The notes: generated by a model from the sequence alone, not told the origin. Numbered from the stretch's first letter, positions 27,900-36,795 are shown. The stretch is 64,000 nucleotides of DNA from Streptomyces sp. NBC_00704 (GCF_036226605.1 NZ_CP109000.1:2972501-3036500); one strand, 5' to 3'. Program-made: numbers and translations.

Positions 27900-28024
27900 G
27901 GTTCGGCGGGCCGCGCGCGCCGGGGCTTCCAGCAACGCCTGTACGGTCCCACCGCTCGGGTACCCAGTCGGCGCAACGCCGCCCACACGGTCACCTGGTT
28001 GGCCGAGATGACCCGTATGCACGA
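27900..28024 (-). pseudogene. Decayed C-terminal remnant of a second racemase-like gene
   Basis: Reading leftward from about 28021, one frame gives RVISANQVTVWAALRR, which parallels VLTANQVTVWEALRL near the C-terminus of the intact neighbour at 27082. After LGTRAVGPY the frame must shift to continue into QALLEAPARAARR. No start or N-terminal two-thirds remain. I read it as the end of a paralogue lost by deletion and frameshift. The whole 27814-28218 gap holds this remnant plus the promoter of the next gene. Confidence 0.65.
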
Positions 28025-28218
28025 TTCGGGCTCCGGACGGGGGCCGGGCGGGGCCGGGGCCCGGGAGCGGCGCGGGACGGCCGGGCCGGGAGCAGCGGCG
28101 GACGGGCGCGGACGCAACGCGGCGGCGCGGCGGCCGTGTTGACGACCGCGGGTCCGGGTGCCAACGTGGTCGATCCGCGCACGTCGGACACGCGGGTCAC
28201 GGACGAGGGGGGCACCGG

Positions 28219-29181
28219 ATGGGCGACGCCCCGGAGGCTCTCCCGACGCTGCTCGTCCTCGACGCCGACCCCCTCCCCCGGCTGGGGCGGCTCACCGGAC
28301 GGGCCCGGGTGCTGCACACCGACGAGGCCTCGCTCGCGGAACGGCTCCCGGCCGCGGACGTGCTGCTCGTCTGGGACGTCACCTCGCACGCGGTGCGCGC
28401 CGCCTGGCCGGGCGGGGGCCCGCGGCCGCGCTGGGTGCACACCGCGAGCGCGGGCGTGGACCATGTGATGTGCCCGGAAATCGCCGCGTCGGACACGGTG
28501 GTGACGAACGCCCGCGGCGTCTTCGACGAGCCGATCGCCGAGTACGTCGCCGCGCTGGTGCTGTCGATGGCCAAGGACCTGCCCCGCACCTGGGAGTTCC
28601 AGCAGCGGGGCGCGTGGGTGCACCGGGAGACCCGGCGGGTCGCCGGGGGCCGGGCCGTGGTCGTCGGATCGGGGCCGATCGGACGGGCGATCGCCCGCAC
28701 CCTGAAGGCGCTAGGGCTGACCGTCGCGGTCGTCGGCCGGGTCCCGCGCACCGGCATCCACGGCCCGCAGGACCTGGACCGGCTCCTCGCCCGCGCCGAC
28801 TGGGTGATCGCCGCCGCCCCGCTCACCGAGCAGACGCGCGGCATGTTCGACACCCGCCGGTTCGGCGTGATGCAGCCCTCCGCGCGGTTCGTGAACGTCG
28901 GCCGCGGACCGCTGGTCGTCGAGGACGCGCTGGTGCGGGCCCTGGAGCGGCGCTGGATCGCGGGCGCCGCGCTGGACGTCGTCACCGACGAGCCGCTCGC
29001 CCCCGACAGCCCGCTGTGGCGGGTCCCGGGGCTGCTGATCTCCCCCCACATGAGCGGCGACACCATCGGGTCGTCCGACGAACTCGGCGCACAGTTCGTC
29101 GACCTGTTCGAGCGGTGGGCGGCGGGCCGGCCGCTGAAGAACGTGGTCGACAAGCAGCGCGGCTACGTGCCCGGCCACTGA
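28219..29181 (+). CDS. D-2-hydroxyacid dehydrogenase
   Basis: 320 residues from ATG 28219 behind GAGGGGGG. The Rossmann loop is VVVGSGPIGRAIARTL, and the catalytic Arg lies in NVGRGPLVVEDAL. The Glu is in DVVTDEPL and the His in SPHMSG. It should reduce or oxidise 2-keto/2-hydroxy acids with NAD(P)H in the cytoplasm. The N-terminal substrate domain is shorter than in lactate dehydrogenases. The substrate may relate to the racemase-like neighbours, which handle similar acids, but this is only context. Confidence 0.92.
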   Translation: MGDAPEALPTLLVLDADPLPRLGRLTGRARVLHTDEASLAERLPAADVLLVWDVTSHAVRAAWPGGGPRPRWVHTASAGVDHVMCPEIAASDTVVTNARGVFDEPIAEYVAALVLSMAKDLPRTWEFQQRGAWVHRETRRVAGGRAVVVGSGPIGRAIARTLKALGLTVAVVGRVPRTGIHGPQDLDRLLARADWVIAAAPLTEQTRGMFDTRRFGVMQPSARFVNVGRGPLVVEDALVRALERRWIAGAALDVVTDEPLAPDSPLWRVPGLLISPHMSGDTIGSSDELGAQFVDLFERWAAGRPLKNVVDKQRGYVPGH

Positions 29182-29217
29182 CGGCCCAGGGGCCGGTCCC
29201 GGCGGGGGCGCGGGCGG

Positions 29218-29715
29218 TCAGGCGGTGGCCGGGGCGGTGCGGCGCAGCTCCTCCTGCCAGACCGGGCTCGCGAAGTAGTGGTTGTCGTACCGCTCGGAAC
29301 CGGCCCGGATCTCCTCGACGTCCGCCTCGCCTCGGTACACCCGCTCCAGCAGCCGGTAGTAGTCGAAGCGGTGCAGGCCGGGGGTGAACAGGACGAGCAG
29401 TTCGGCGGTGCTGTCGACGCCCGGCGCGAACGCGTGCGGGACGGTCGGCGGGACGGTCAGGAAGTCGCCGGCGCCCAGGGTGCGCACCTCGTCGCCGACC
29501 AGGAAGCGCATCGTGCCGTCGAGGACGAGGAAGACCTCGGTCGCCTTGGTGTGGAAGTGGGCGGGGGCGCCGGGCGAGCCCTTGGCGAAGGTCGCCTTGT
29601 TGGCGGTGACGGCTCCGTCGGTGGCACCCGCGTCGGCGAGCAGGGTGATCAGGCTGAGGGCGCCGTCCTGCACGGTCTCGGCGCGGTCGGCGCGGACGAG
29701 GAGGGGGCTGCTCAT
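29218..29715 (-). CDS. Cupin-domain protein
   Basis: 165 residues from ATG 29715 behind GGGAG. The double-stranded beta-helix core has the two metal motifs: HFHTKATEVFLVLDGTMRF, and VPPTVPHAFAPG with the last histidine. The C-terminal 35 residues form a helical tail (RLLERVYRGEADVEEIRAGS). Such quercetin-2,3-dioxygenase-like cupins bind a metal, but the reaction cannot be inferred. It converges with the dehydrogenase gene, 36 bp away. Confidence 0.88.
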   Translation of the reverse strand: MSSPLLVRADRAETVQDGALSLITLLADAGATDGAVTANKATFAKGSPGAPAHFHTKATEVFLVLDGTMRFLVGDEVRTLGAGDFLTVPPTVPHAFAPGVDSTAELLVLFTPGLHRFDYYRLLERVYRGEADVEEIRAGSERYDNHYFASPVWQEELRRTAPATA

Positions 29716-29827
29716 GGGGACTCCCGGAGGTCGGTCGATGGTCCGCGGACGAGGCCGCAGGACCGGCACACAGATCAATCTAGGCGGCCGAAAGACCGGG
29801 AGAGAGGTTCAATTCCGAGGCACTTCC

Positions 29828-29877
29828 GTGGGTCAATGCGGTGGGTCGATGCCGTGGGTCGATGTCGTGGGTCGATC
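29828..29877. repeat. 13-bp tandem repeat upstream of ehuB
   Basis: Almost four head-to-tail copies of GTGGGTCGATGCC lie at 29828, 29841, 29854 and 29867. The rest of the 29716-30171 gap is GC-rich with CGGAACCGGGGCGG repeats and no gene. The repeats could be multiple binding sites for a regulator of the ehu operon or simple slippage. Confidence 0.75.
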
Positions 29878-30171
29878 CGGCCGACGGCCGCACGTGCGCG
29901 CGGCGGGACCGCCCGCCGGGCGGCGGAACCGGGGCGGAGCCGGGGCGGAACCGGGGCGCTCGCGCGGGCGGGGACGCCCCGGTTCCGCCGCGGGCTCGGC
30001 GGGCGTCTTTGCCATGGCGACGATCCGCTCCTGACCTGCGCGACTCCCGCGGACGGACCGGCCGGGCAGGCAGGCCCGCCCGGCGGACGGCGGAGCGGGC
30101 GGCGGGGTGGGCGGCCATCCGGGCCGAAAGCGATCGGCATGACTCGCGTGAAGTCGGGTAGCTGCGCGCCC

Positions 30172-31098
30172 ATGGCTCGACCACATGCAAACCGACCAGA
30201 AACCGCCGGCAGACCCTCCCGAGGGCTGAGCCGCCGTTCGCTCTTTGCGGGAGCGGTGTCGCTGGGCATCGCGGGAGGCCTCGGGGCGGCCGGGTGCAGC
30301 CGCGTCCCGGACGGCGGAAAGGTGCTGGGCGGCAGCCTCCTGGACACCCTGCGCGATCAGGGATCCGTGAAGATCGGCATCGCGAGCGAGCCGCCCTTCG
30401 GCTACGTCGGGGACGACGGTCAGGCCACCGGAGAGGCGCCCGCGATCGCGGAGGCGGTGTTCAGGAAGCTCGGCATCGACGACGTCAAGCCGGTGCCCGT
30501 GGACTTCGGCGCCCTGATACCCGGCCTGAAGGCCCGGCAGTTCGACGTGGTGTCCGCGGGGATGTACATCAACCCGGTCCGCTGTGAGCAGGTGCTGTTC
30601 GCCGACCCGGACTATCTGATGCTGGACTCGTTCATCGTCAGGAAGGGCAACCCGCACGGCATCAGGACGTACGCCGACGTCAAGAAGAAGGGGCTGAGAC
30701 TCGCCTCCGGGAAGGCGTACGCCCAGATCGACTACGCCAGGGCGGCGGGCATCGGCGACGTCCTGGTCCTGCCGGACCAGGTGGCCGGGCTGGACGCGGT
30801 GGCCCAGGGCCGGGTGGACGCGTTCGCGGGCACCCGCATCACGGTCAGGTCGGCGGTGGCGGGCTCCGCGCGCGTGTCGGCGACCGAGCCGTTCCAGCCG
30901 GTGGTCGACGGCAAGCCCGCCTACGGCGCGGGCGGCTTCGCCTTCCGGCAGTCCGAGCGGAACCTCCGCGACGCCTTCAACGCGGAACTGCTGAAGCTCA
31001 AGCAGGACGACTACCGGCAACTCCTGGAGATCGTCGGCCCGTTCGGGTTCACCAAGGCCGACATGACGGACCTGACGGCGAAGGAGCTGTGCGGCTGA
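30172..31098 (+). CDS. ehuB: Ectoine/polar amino-acid ABC transporter binding protein EhuB
   Basis: 308 residues from ATG 30172; ATG 30139 in the same frame is possible and both have weak ribosome sites. The basic SRRSLFAG segment suggests Tat export, and the lipobox LGAAGC marks a lipoprotein. The family 3 solute-binding fold shows KIGIASEPPFGYVGDDG, ALIPGLKARQFDVVSAGMYI and RVDAFAGTRITV. Gene order binding protein, permease, permease, ATPase with four overlaps matches the ehuBCDA ectoine/hydroxyectoine importer widely annotated in Streptomyces. Substrate is inferred from family only. Confidence 0.85.
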   Translation: MARPHANRPETAGRPSRGLSRRSLFAGAVSLGIAGGLGAAGCSRVPDGGKVLGGSLLDTLRDQGSVKIGIASEPPFGYVGDDGQATGEAPAIAEAVFRKLGIDDVKPVPVDFGALIPGLKARQFDVVSAGMYINPVRCEQVLFADPDYLMLDSFIVRKGNPHGIRTYADVKKKGLRLASGKAYAQIDYARAAGIGDVLVLPDQVAGLDAVAQGRVDAFAGTRITVRSAVAGSARVSATEPFQPVVDGKPAYGAGGFAFRQSERNLRDAFNAELLKLKQDDYRQLLEIVGPFGFTKADMTDLTAKELCG

Positions 31099-31868
31099 TG
31101 ATGAGTGCGCAGTTCTTCACGACCTGGTTCCTGCCGGGCGTCTGGATCACCGTCCAGGTGACCTTCCTCTCGGCCGTCCTGGCCGCGGCGGTCTCCTTCG
31201 CGATCGGTCTCGCCCGCGGCTCGCGCCTGTGGATCGTCCGCTTCGTGGCCGGCGTCTACTTCGAGGTCTTCCGCGGCATGTCGGCGCTGGTGCTGATGTT
31301 CTGGATGTTCTTCGCGCTGCCCCTCTTCGGCTGGCAGCTGGAGCCCCTGTGGGCCGGCGTGAGCGCGCTGGGCCTGACCTACGGGGCCTACGGCTCCGAG
31401 ATCGTCCGCGGCTCGCTGGCCGCCGTCCCGACGGCGCAGAAGGAGGCGGGCGTGGCGCTCGACTTCACCCGGTGGCAGCGGCTGCGCCTGATCGAACTGC
31501 CGCAGGCCTGGCCGGAGATGATGCCGCCGTTCAACAACCTGCTGATCGAGCTGCTGAAGGGCACCGCCCTGGTCTCGGTGATCACGGTGGCCGACATGAC
31601 GTTCGCGGGCAACCTGCTGCGGCTGGGCACCAACGAGACCACCCCGGTCTACACGCTGCTGCTGGTCCTCTACTTCGTCCTCGCCTTCGTCATCACCCGC
31701 GGCATGCGGATGCTGGAGCGCAAGGCCAAGGCCGGGGTCGGCGAACTGCCGCGCACGCCGCGCGGCGGCGGTGGCGGCGGTGGTGGTGGTGGCGGGACCG
31801 GCGCGGGCGGCGGCGCGCGCGGCACGGGCCTGCCCGCCGGTTCGCGGTCCGCGGGAGGTGTGCGATGA
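31098..31868 (+). CDS. ehuC: ABC transporter permease EhuC
   Basis: 256 residues from ATG 31098, overlapping the EhuB stop. It is a His/Glu/Gln-type amino-acid permease with about five membrane segments and the loop KEAGVALDFTRWQRLRLIELPQAWPEMMPP that docks the ATPase. A C-terminal Gly-rich tail of about 30 residues follows LERKAKAGVGELPRTP and is unlikely to be needed. It is coupled to ehuD by ATGA. Confidence 0.88.
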   Translation: MMSAQFFTTWFLPGVWITVQVTFLSAVLAAAVSFAIGLARGSRLWIVRFVAGVYFEVFRGMSALVLMFWMFFALPLFGWQLEPLWAGVSALGLTYGAYGSEIVRGSLAAVPTAQKEAGVALDFTRWQRLRLIELPQAWPEMMPPFNNLLIELLKGTALVSVITVADMTFAGNLLRLGTNETTPVYTLLLVLYFVLAFVITRGMRMLERKAKAGVGELPRTPRGGGGGGGGGGGTGAGGGARGTGLPAGSRSAGGVR

Positions 31869-32512
31869 ACTGGGACTGGAACGTCGTCGACGCCTTCATG
31901 CCGCGGTTCTGGGACGGAGTGCTGGTCACCCTCCAGGCGCTGGCCGTCGGCAGCCTGATCGCCTTCGCCCTGGGCCTGGTCTGGGCGCTCGCGCAGCGCT
32001 CCGCGCGCGTGTGGGTGCGCTGGCCGGTCGTCGCGGTGACGGAGTTCATCCGCAACACCCCGCTGCTGGTGCAGCTGTTCTTCCTGTTCTACGTGGTGCC
32101 GAACTTCGGCCCCTCGATGTCGCCGCTCGCCACCGGGATCGTCGGCCTCGGGCTGCACTACTCCACGTACACCGCCGAGGTCTACCGGGCGGGCATCGAC
32201 GGCGTCCCGGCCGGCCAGTGGGAGGCGGCCACGGCGCTGAGCCTGTCCAGGGGCCGCACCTGGCGGGTGGTGATCCTGCCGCAGGCGATCCGCCGGGTCG
32301 TCCCGCCGCTGGGCAACTACGTCATCGCCATGCTCAAGGACTCGCCGATGATCGCCACCATCGGCGCGTTCGACATGCTCGGCGAGGCCCAGACCTTCAG
32401 CAACGAGACCTTCACCACGGAGGCGCTCACCGTGGTGGGCGTGGCATTCATCGTCATCGCCTACCCCGCCTCCCTCCTGATCCGACTCCTGGAGCGACGC
32501 CTTGTCCGCTGA
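31865..32512 (+). CDS. ehuD: ABC transporter permease EhuD
   Basis: 215 residues from ATG 31865. A second membrane channel subunit, about five segments, with TEFIRNTPLLVQLFFLFYV and the EAATALSLSRGRTWRVVILP coupling loop. It starts in the stop of ehuC and ends inside the start of ehuA. Confidence 0.9.
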   Translation: MNWDWNVVDAFMPRFWDGVLVTLQALAVGSLIAFALGLVWALAQRSARVWVRWPVVAVTEFIRNTPLLVQLFFLFYVVPNFGPSMSPLATGIVGLGLHYSTYTAEVYRAGIDGVPAGQWEAATALSLSRGRTWRVVILPQAIRRVVPPLGNYVIAMLKDSPMIATIGAFDMLGEAQTFSNETFTTEALTVVGVAFIVIAYPASLLIRLLERRLVR

Positions 32513-33326
32513 CACCGACACCGCACAGACCGCCGACGCCCTCGCCAACCCGCCGGTGGACGGCAGCGAACTGATCCGCTTCGACCAGGTCACCAAGCGG
32601 TTCGGCGACAACACCGTCCTCGACCGGCTCGACTTCTCCGTCGACTCCGGCAAGCACGTCACGCTGATCGGCCCGTCCGGCTCCGGCAAGACGACGATCC
32701 TGCGGCTGCTGATGACGCTGGCCACGCCCGACGAGGGCACGATCAGGGTCGGCGGCCAGTACCTCACCCACGAGGAACGGAACGGCAAGCTCGTCCGGGC
32801 CGGCGAGAAGCACGTGCGCGAAGTCCGCAAGAACATCGGAATGGTGTTCCAGCAGTTCAACCTCTTCCCGAACATGAAGGTGCTGCGCAACATCACCGAG
32901 GCGCCGGTCACCGTCCTCGGCCTGTCCAGGGACGAGGCCGAGGAGCGCGCCCGCGAGCTGCTCGAACTCGTCGGCCTGAGCGAGCACGTCGACAAGTACC
33001 CCACGCAGCTGTCCGGCGGCCAGCAGCAGCGGGTGGCGATCGCCCGGGCGCTGGCGATGCGGCCCCAGGTCCTGCTGCTGGACGAGGTGACCTCCGCGCT
33101 GGACCCGGAGCTGGTGGCCGGCGTCCTGGACGTGCTGCGGGACATCGCCCGCACCACCGACATCACGATGCTCTGCGTGACGCACGAGATGAGCTTCGCG
33201 CGGGACATCTCGGACCAGGTCCTGATGTTCGACGCGGGCCGCGTCATCGAGTCGGGCCCGCCGGAGAAGATCTTCAGCGAGCCGGAGCAGGAACGCACCC
33301 GGGAGTTCCTCGGCGCCGTGCTGTGA
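32502..33326 (+). CDS. ehuA: ABC transporter ATP-binding protein EhuA
   Basis: 274 residues from TTG 32502, which has GGAG upstream and overlaps the ehuD stop. Walker A GPSGSGKT, Q-loop VFQQFNLFP, signature LSGGQQQR, Walker B VLLLDEVTS and the switch His in CVTHEM are all present. It drives uptake through EhuCD. The first 27 residues are a short unconserved extension. An IclR-type regulator follows 241 bp downstream. Confidence 0.92.
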   Translation: MSADTDTAQTADALANPPVDGSELIRFDQVTKRFGDNTVLDRLDFSVDSGKHVTLIGPSGSGKTTILRLLMTLATPDEGTIRVGGQYLTHEERNGKLVRAGEKHVREVRKNIGMVFQQFNLFPNMKVLRNITEAPVTVLGLSRDEAEERARELLELVGLSEHVDKYPTQLSGGQQQRVAIARALAMRPQVLLLDEVTSALDPELVAGVLDVLRDIARTTDITMLCVTHEMSFARDISDQVLMFDAGRVIESGPPEKIFSEPEQERTREFLGAVL

Positions 33327-33567
33327 CCCCGGCCCGGCCCTCTGCGCCGACGTCAGGCAAGGGGGCCGGGCGCGGGGGGCTGGGCACAGGGGGCCGGACA
33401 GAGAAGGCCGGGCATATGCTGTCGGAGTAATCCCCGCGAGGGGAGCGGGCGGAATCCTCTCCACCCCCTCCCCGCAGGGCAGTTGGCCGTTATGGTGGAA
33501 GCGGTTCACTGACCGGATTACGGCCCACTACAGCAGCGCAGCCGGCACGGCTGACGCAGGGGGAACC

Positions 33568-34326
33568 GTGGCGCTGAAGCACGAGCCGACCGCGCCGTAC
33601 CACTCGGCCCAGGAGGCGCTGCGCGTCCTGGAGACGGTGGCACGGCACTCCACCGGTGTCACCGACGACGAACTCGCCCGCGGCAGCGGCCTCGGCGCGG
33701 AGCGGCTGACCACGCTCCTGCGCATGCTGCGCCGCGAGGGCTATGTGGAGCAGATCGCCGACGGGGCGTACGTCACCGGCGACGCCCTCGCCCGGCTGGG
33801 ATCCGCGCACCACCGGGAACAGGCCCTGCACGACAAGCTCCAGCACACCCTGGACCGGCTCCGCGACTGCGTCGGCGCCGCCGTCTACATCAGCCGGTAC
33901 GTCGACGGAGAGGTCACGATCACGCAGTACGCCGACGGCCCCGCCACGCCGTCCGTCCACGAATGGGTCGACTTCCGCTCCTCGGCGCACGCCACCGCGC
34001 TCGGCAAGAGCCTGCTCGGCCAGCTCGACCACAACGGCCGCCGCGACCACCTCTCGCGGCACAAGATGGCCCGGCTCACCTCGCGCACCATCACCAGCGA
34101 CAAGCTGCTGCTCTCCCGTCTGGAGGCGCAGCCGCCCACGGTCCCGGTGCTCGATCTCCAGGAGTACGCGATCGGCACGGTCTGCGCGGCCGTCCCGATC
34201 ACCGCCGGCGCCACGGCCGGCTGTCTGGCCCTGTCCCTGCCGGTCGCCCACGCCCACCGGCTGCGCGAGGCGGCCGAGACCCTGAACAGGAACGCGGCGC
34301 CGGTACTGCTGTCGCTGGCCATCTGA
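33568..34326 (+). CDS. IclR-family transcriptional regulator
   Basis: 252 residues from GTG 33568 behind a CAGGGGG site. An N-terminal winged helix (about 12-70: SAQEALRVLETVARHSTGV, then LARGSGLGAERLTTLLRMLR) precedes the IclR effector domain (CVGAAVYISRYVDGEVTITQ, SSAHATALGKSLLGQLD, IGTVCAAVPI). It binds a small ligand and DNA as a dimer or tetramer. It lies after the ehu operon in the same direction, so it may control that importer, but it has its own leader and could act elsewhere. Confidence 0.9.
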   Translation: MALKHEPTAPYHSAQEALRVLETVARHSTGVTDDELARGSGLGAERLTTLLRMLRREGYVEQIADGAYVTGDALARLGSAHHREQALHDKLQHTLDRLRDCVGAAVYISRYVDGEVTITQYADGPATPSVHEWVDFRSSAHATALGKSLLGQLDHNGRRDHLSRHKMARLTSRTITSDKLLLSRLEAQPPTVPVLDLQEYAIGTVCAAVPITAGATAGCLALSLPVAHAHRLREAAETLNRNAAPVLLSLAI

Positions 34327-34440
34327 GACCGGCCCCCGGCGGGCACGGCGAAGCGTGCGGCGGGGTGGTCGGGAGCACCCTCGCGGACCAGGTAGTATTT
34401 TCTCCGTCGCCAGCCGCCGAAGGCGGAGGGCGGGAGTCAT

Positions 34441-34514
34441 GCGCCGCTAGCTCAGTTGGTTAGAGCAGCTGACTCTTAATCAGCGGGTCCGGGGTTCGAG
34501 TCCCTGGCGGCGCA
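34441..34514 (+). tRNA. tRNA-Lys (CTT anticodon), copy 2
   Basis: Identical in all 74 bases to the copies at 22198 and 40486. A GTAGTATTTT segment 44 bp upstream is a likely -10 region. The 3' 35 bases are overlapped on the opposite strand by the end of the acyl-CoA-synthetase reading frame. Confidence 0.98.
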
Positions 34515-36171
34515 CAGTGGAAGGGCCTCTCGTGGACACGGGGGGCCCTTCGCCTTGCCCGGCGGGACCGGTCCGGACGGCCTCCCCCGCCGCGAGCCGA
34601 CGGTAGCCGCCCTCTCCGGGCGGACGCCACCACACGGGGTCGGCGCAGTGCGGCCCCTCGTGCCGCAGCAGCGCTCGGTGGATCTTGTTCGTGGCGGTGA
34701 CGGGCATCCGCTCCACCACCCGCACGAACCGGGGCGCCATCTTCGTGCCGAGGTCGGGCTGGGCGTCCAGGAAGGCGGCGAAGCCGGCCGGGTCGAAGGT
34801 CCCGGCCAGCGCCGCCATCACCTGGTCCCCGGTCACCGGGTCCGGCACCGCGTAGACGGCGACGGCCGCCGCCCCCTCGTACCGGGCGAGGATGTTCTCG
34901 ATCATCGCCGCGGCCAGGTTCTCGCCGTCGACGCGGAGCCGGTCGTCGGTACGGCCCGCGAAGTACAGGTAGCCGGCCCGGTCGCGGAAGAAGAGGTCGC
35001 CGGTGCGGTACGCGCCGTCCGCGCCGCGCCGCTCCGCCTCCGCCGCGGGGTTGCGCCAGTAGCCCTCGAACGGGTTCGGCCCCCGGTTGACCAGTTCGCC
35101 GATCGCCTCGTCGCCGTTCAGCAGCCGTCCCGCCGCGTCGAACACGGCCGGCGGACACTGCGCGCCCGTCTGCGGGTCGAGGACGACGAGACCGGCGCCC
35201 GCCCGGCCGACCGCCCCTGCCGGAGTCCCCGGCGACCACTGCACGGCCGCCCCGCCCTCGGAGGAGCCGTATCCCTCCACGAGCCGCACGCCGAACCGCC
35301 GCTCGAACGCCGCCGCGTCCACCGCGCCCGCCTCGGTGCCGAAGCCCAGCCGCAGCACGTGGTCGCGGTCGTGCGGGCCCGGCTCGGTGGCCAGGACGTA
35401 CTGGACGGCCCGGCCGACATAGGTGAAGTAGGTCGCCCGGTAGCGCCGTACGTCGCTCAGGAAGCCGGACGCCGAGAAGCGCCGGCGCAGCGCGACCCCG
35501 GCGCCGGCCGTCAGCGCGGGCGCCCAGTCGGCGATCACCGCGTTGCCGTGGAACATCGGCATGCACACGTAGTGGACGTCGTCCGGGCCGACGGAGAACT
35601 GTCCGGCCAGGGAGCGGCCGGCGGCGGCCAGCCGGCCCTGGGTGCAGATCGCGGCCTTGGGCGCGCCGGTCGAGCCGGAGGTGAAGTAGAGCAGGAGCCG
35701 GTCGGCCGGGGTGGCCCGCGAGGGGTCCGGGCGGGCGTCCGCGTAGGGGGCGAGGAGGGCGCCGTACTCCGCCGTGTCCGTGCTGAGCAGCCGGACTCCG
35801 GGCAGGTCGAGGCCCCGGAGGAGCCGGAGGCGGTCGGAGTCGGTGATCAGCAGCCGGCACTGGGTGTGCAGGATGTCGCGGGCCAGTTCGGGGCCGCGCC
35901 GGGTGGAGTTGATCCCGGCGACGGCCGCCCCCGCGAGGGCCGCGGCCGCCAGCCACAGGGGGAACTCCGGGGTGTTGTCCAGCAGCACGCCCAGATGCGG
36001 CGGGCCGTCCGGTGGCAGCAGGTCGTGCAGCAGGGCGGCGCGGGCGGCGGCGCCCGAGGCGACCTCGTGGTGCGTGAGGACGGTGTCCTCGCACCACAGT
36101 CCCGGCCGGCGGTCGCCCCAGCGGGCCGCGACGAGTTCGGCGACGGTGCCGGTCGCCCCGGTGGACTCCAT
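34480..36171 (-). CDS. AMP-binding acyl-CoA synthetase (FadD-like)
   Basis: 563 residues from ATG 36171. Adenylation motifs: A3 LYFTSGSTGAPKA, A5 EGYGSSEGG, A7 YRTGDLFFRDRAGYLYFAGR, A8 TDDRLRVDGEN and the catalytic lysine in ATNKIHRALL. It activates a carboxylic acid to its CoA thioester in the cytoplasm; chain length is unknown. The last 30 residues are unconserved in character and the stop codon lies inside the antisense of tRNA-Lys copy 2, so the end may be eroded. No Shine-Dalgarno precedes the ATG, and a TGACG-N3-CGTCA palindrome sits 17 bp upstream, suggesting a repressor overlapping the promoter. Confidence 0.9.
   Translation of the reverse strand: MESTGATGTVAELVAARWGDRRPGLWCEDTVLTHHEVASGAAARAALLHDLLPPDGPPHLGVLLDNTPEFPLWLAAAALAGAAVAGINSTRRGPELARDILHTQCRLLITDSDRLRLLRGLDLPGVRLLSTDTAEYGALLAPYADARPDPSRATPADRLLLYFTSGSTGAPKAAICTQGRLAAAGRSLAGQFSVGPDDVHYVCMPMFHGNAVIADWAPALTAGAGVALRRRFSASGFLSDVRRYRATYFTYVGRAVQYVLATEPGPHDRDHVLRLGFGTEAGAVDAAAFERRFGVRLVEGYGSSEGGAAVQWSPGTPAGAVGRAGAGLVVLDPQTGAQCPPAVFDAAGRLLNGDEAIGELVNRGPNPFEGYWRNPAAEAERRGADGAYRTGDLFFRDRAGYLYFAGRTDDRLRVDGENLAAAMIENILARYEGAAAVAVYAVPDPVTGDQVMAALAGTFDPAGFAAFLDAQPDLGTKMAPRFVRVVERMPVTATNKIHRALLRHEGPHCADPVWWRPPGEGGYRRLAAGEAVRTGPAGQGEGPPVSTRGPSTVRRQGLEPRTR
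34521..34550. terminator. Terminator after tRNA-Lys copy 2
   Basis: The stem AAGGGCC...GGCCCTT is extended by G-U pairs to about 13 bp around a small loop. It lies within the 3' part of the convergent synthetase reading frame, so termination of tRNA transcripts happens inside that coding region. Confidence 0.75.
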
Positions 36172-36187
36172 GGCAGCGAACGGTAGT

Positions 36188-36200
36188 TGACGTACCGTCA
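36188..36200. promoter_or_regulatory. TGACG-TAC-CGTCA palindrome
   Basis: A perfect 5-bp inverted repeat with a 3-bp centre, 17 bp upstream of the acyl-CoA-synthetase ATG. Size and position suit a TetR- or GntR-type repressor; the regulator is not in view. Confidence 0.5.
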
Positions 36201-36217
36201 GAAGTGGAGGGCCAGGG

Positions 36218-36685
36218 CTACGGCATCCGCATCAGATCGCCCGCCTCGTCGAACATCAGGTGGACGCCGATCATGAAGAAGACGCAGAAGGCGAGGACGG
36301 CGCCCAGGAAGCCCAGCACGCATCCCGACTCGGCGAGGAGCCGGCCGCGGGCCGGGGCCTTGGCGGTCGCCTCCTCGGGACGGTCCGCCGCGTAGTGGAC
36401 GGTGACGATGTCGCCCTCCAGGATCGTCCCCGGGCCGTCCACCTCCTCGAAGCGCACGACCCGGCCGTCGCGGGTGGTGAACTCGAAGACCTGGTGCAGG
36501 GTCGTGCCGATCGAGGTGTCACCGCCTCCGCTGAGCGTCGTGTACGCCCGCAGGCAGCGCGCCTCCGCGGTCAGGCCGCTGGCCCAAGCGCGGTCGATCC
36601 GCCGGGACTTGACCAGCACCCGGGACATGACGAACAGCAGGCCCGCCGCCATGATGCCCGGGATGATGTAGAAGAACGCTTCCAT
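36218..36685 (-). CDS. DUF3592-type membrane protein
   Basis: 155 residues from ATG 36685 behind GGGGGAA. Two membrane segments (about 3-23 and 122-146) flank an extracellular beta-rich domain with AEARCLRAYTTLSGGGDTSIG, HQVFEFTTRDGRVVRFEEVDG and GDIVTVHYAADRPEEA, the DUF3592 pattern. Its role is unknown. The synthetase gene follows 47 bp downstream in the same direction. Confidence 0.85.
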   Translation of the reverse strand: MEAFFYIIPGIMAAGLLFVMSRVLVKSRRIDRAWASGLTAEARCLRAYTTLSGGGDTSIGTTLHQVFEFTTRDGRVVRFEEVDGPGTILEGDIVTVHYAADRPEEATAKAPARGRLLAESGCVLGFLGAVLAFCVFFMIGVHLMFDEAGDLMRMP

Positions 36686-36795
36686 GGATTCCCCCGATGT
36701 TCCCTGTAGGCCGGCTTGGTCGAGCCGGCGTGCAGGGAACGTACCCGTGCGCGGGCACGGGGGACCTCAAGCGATGCTCAGGAATGCCGTCCCGT

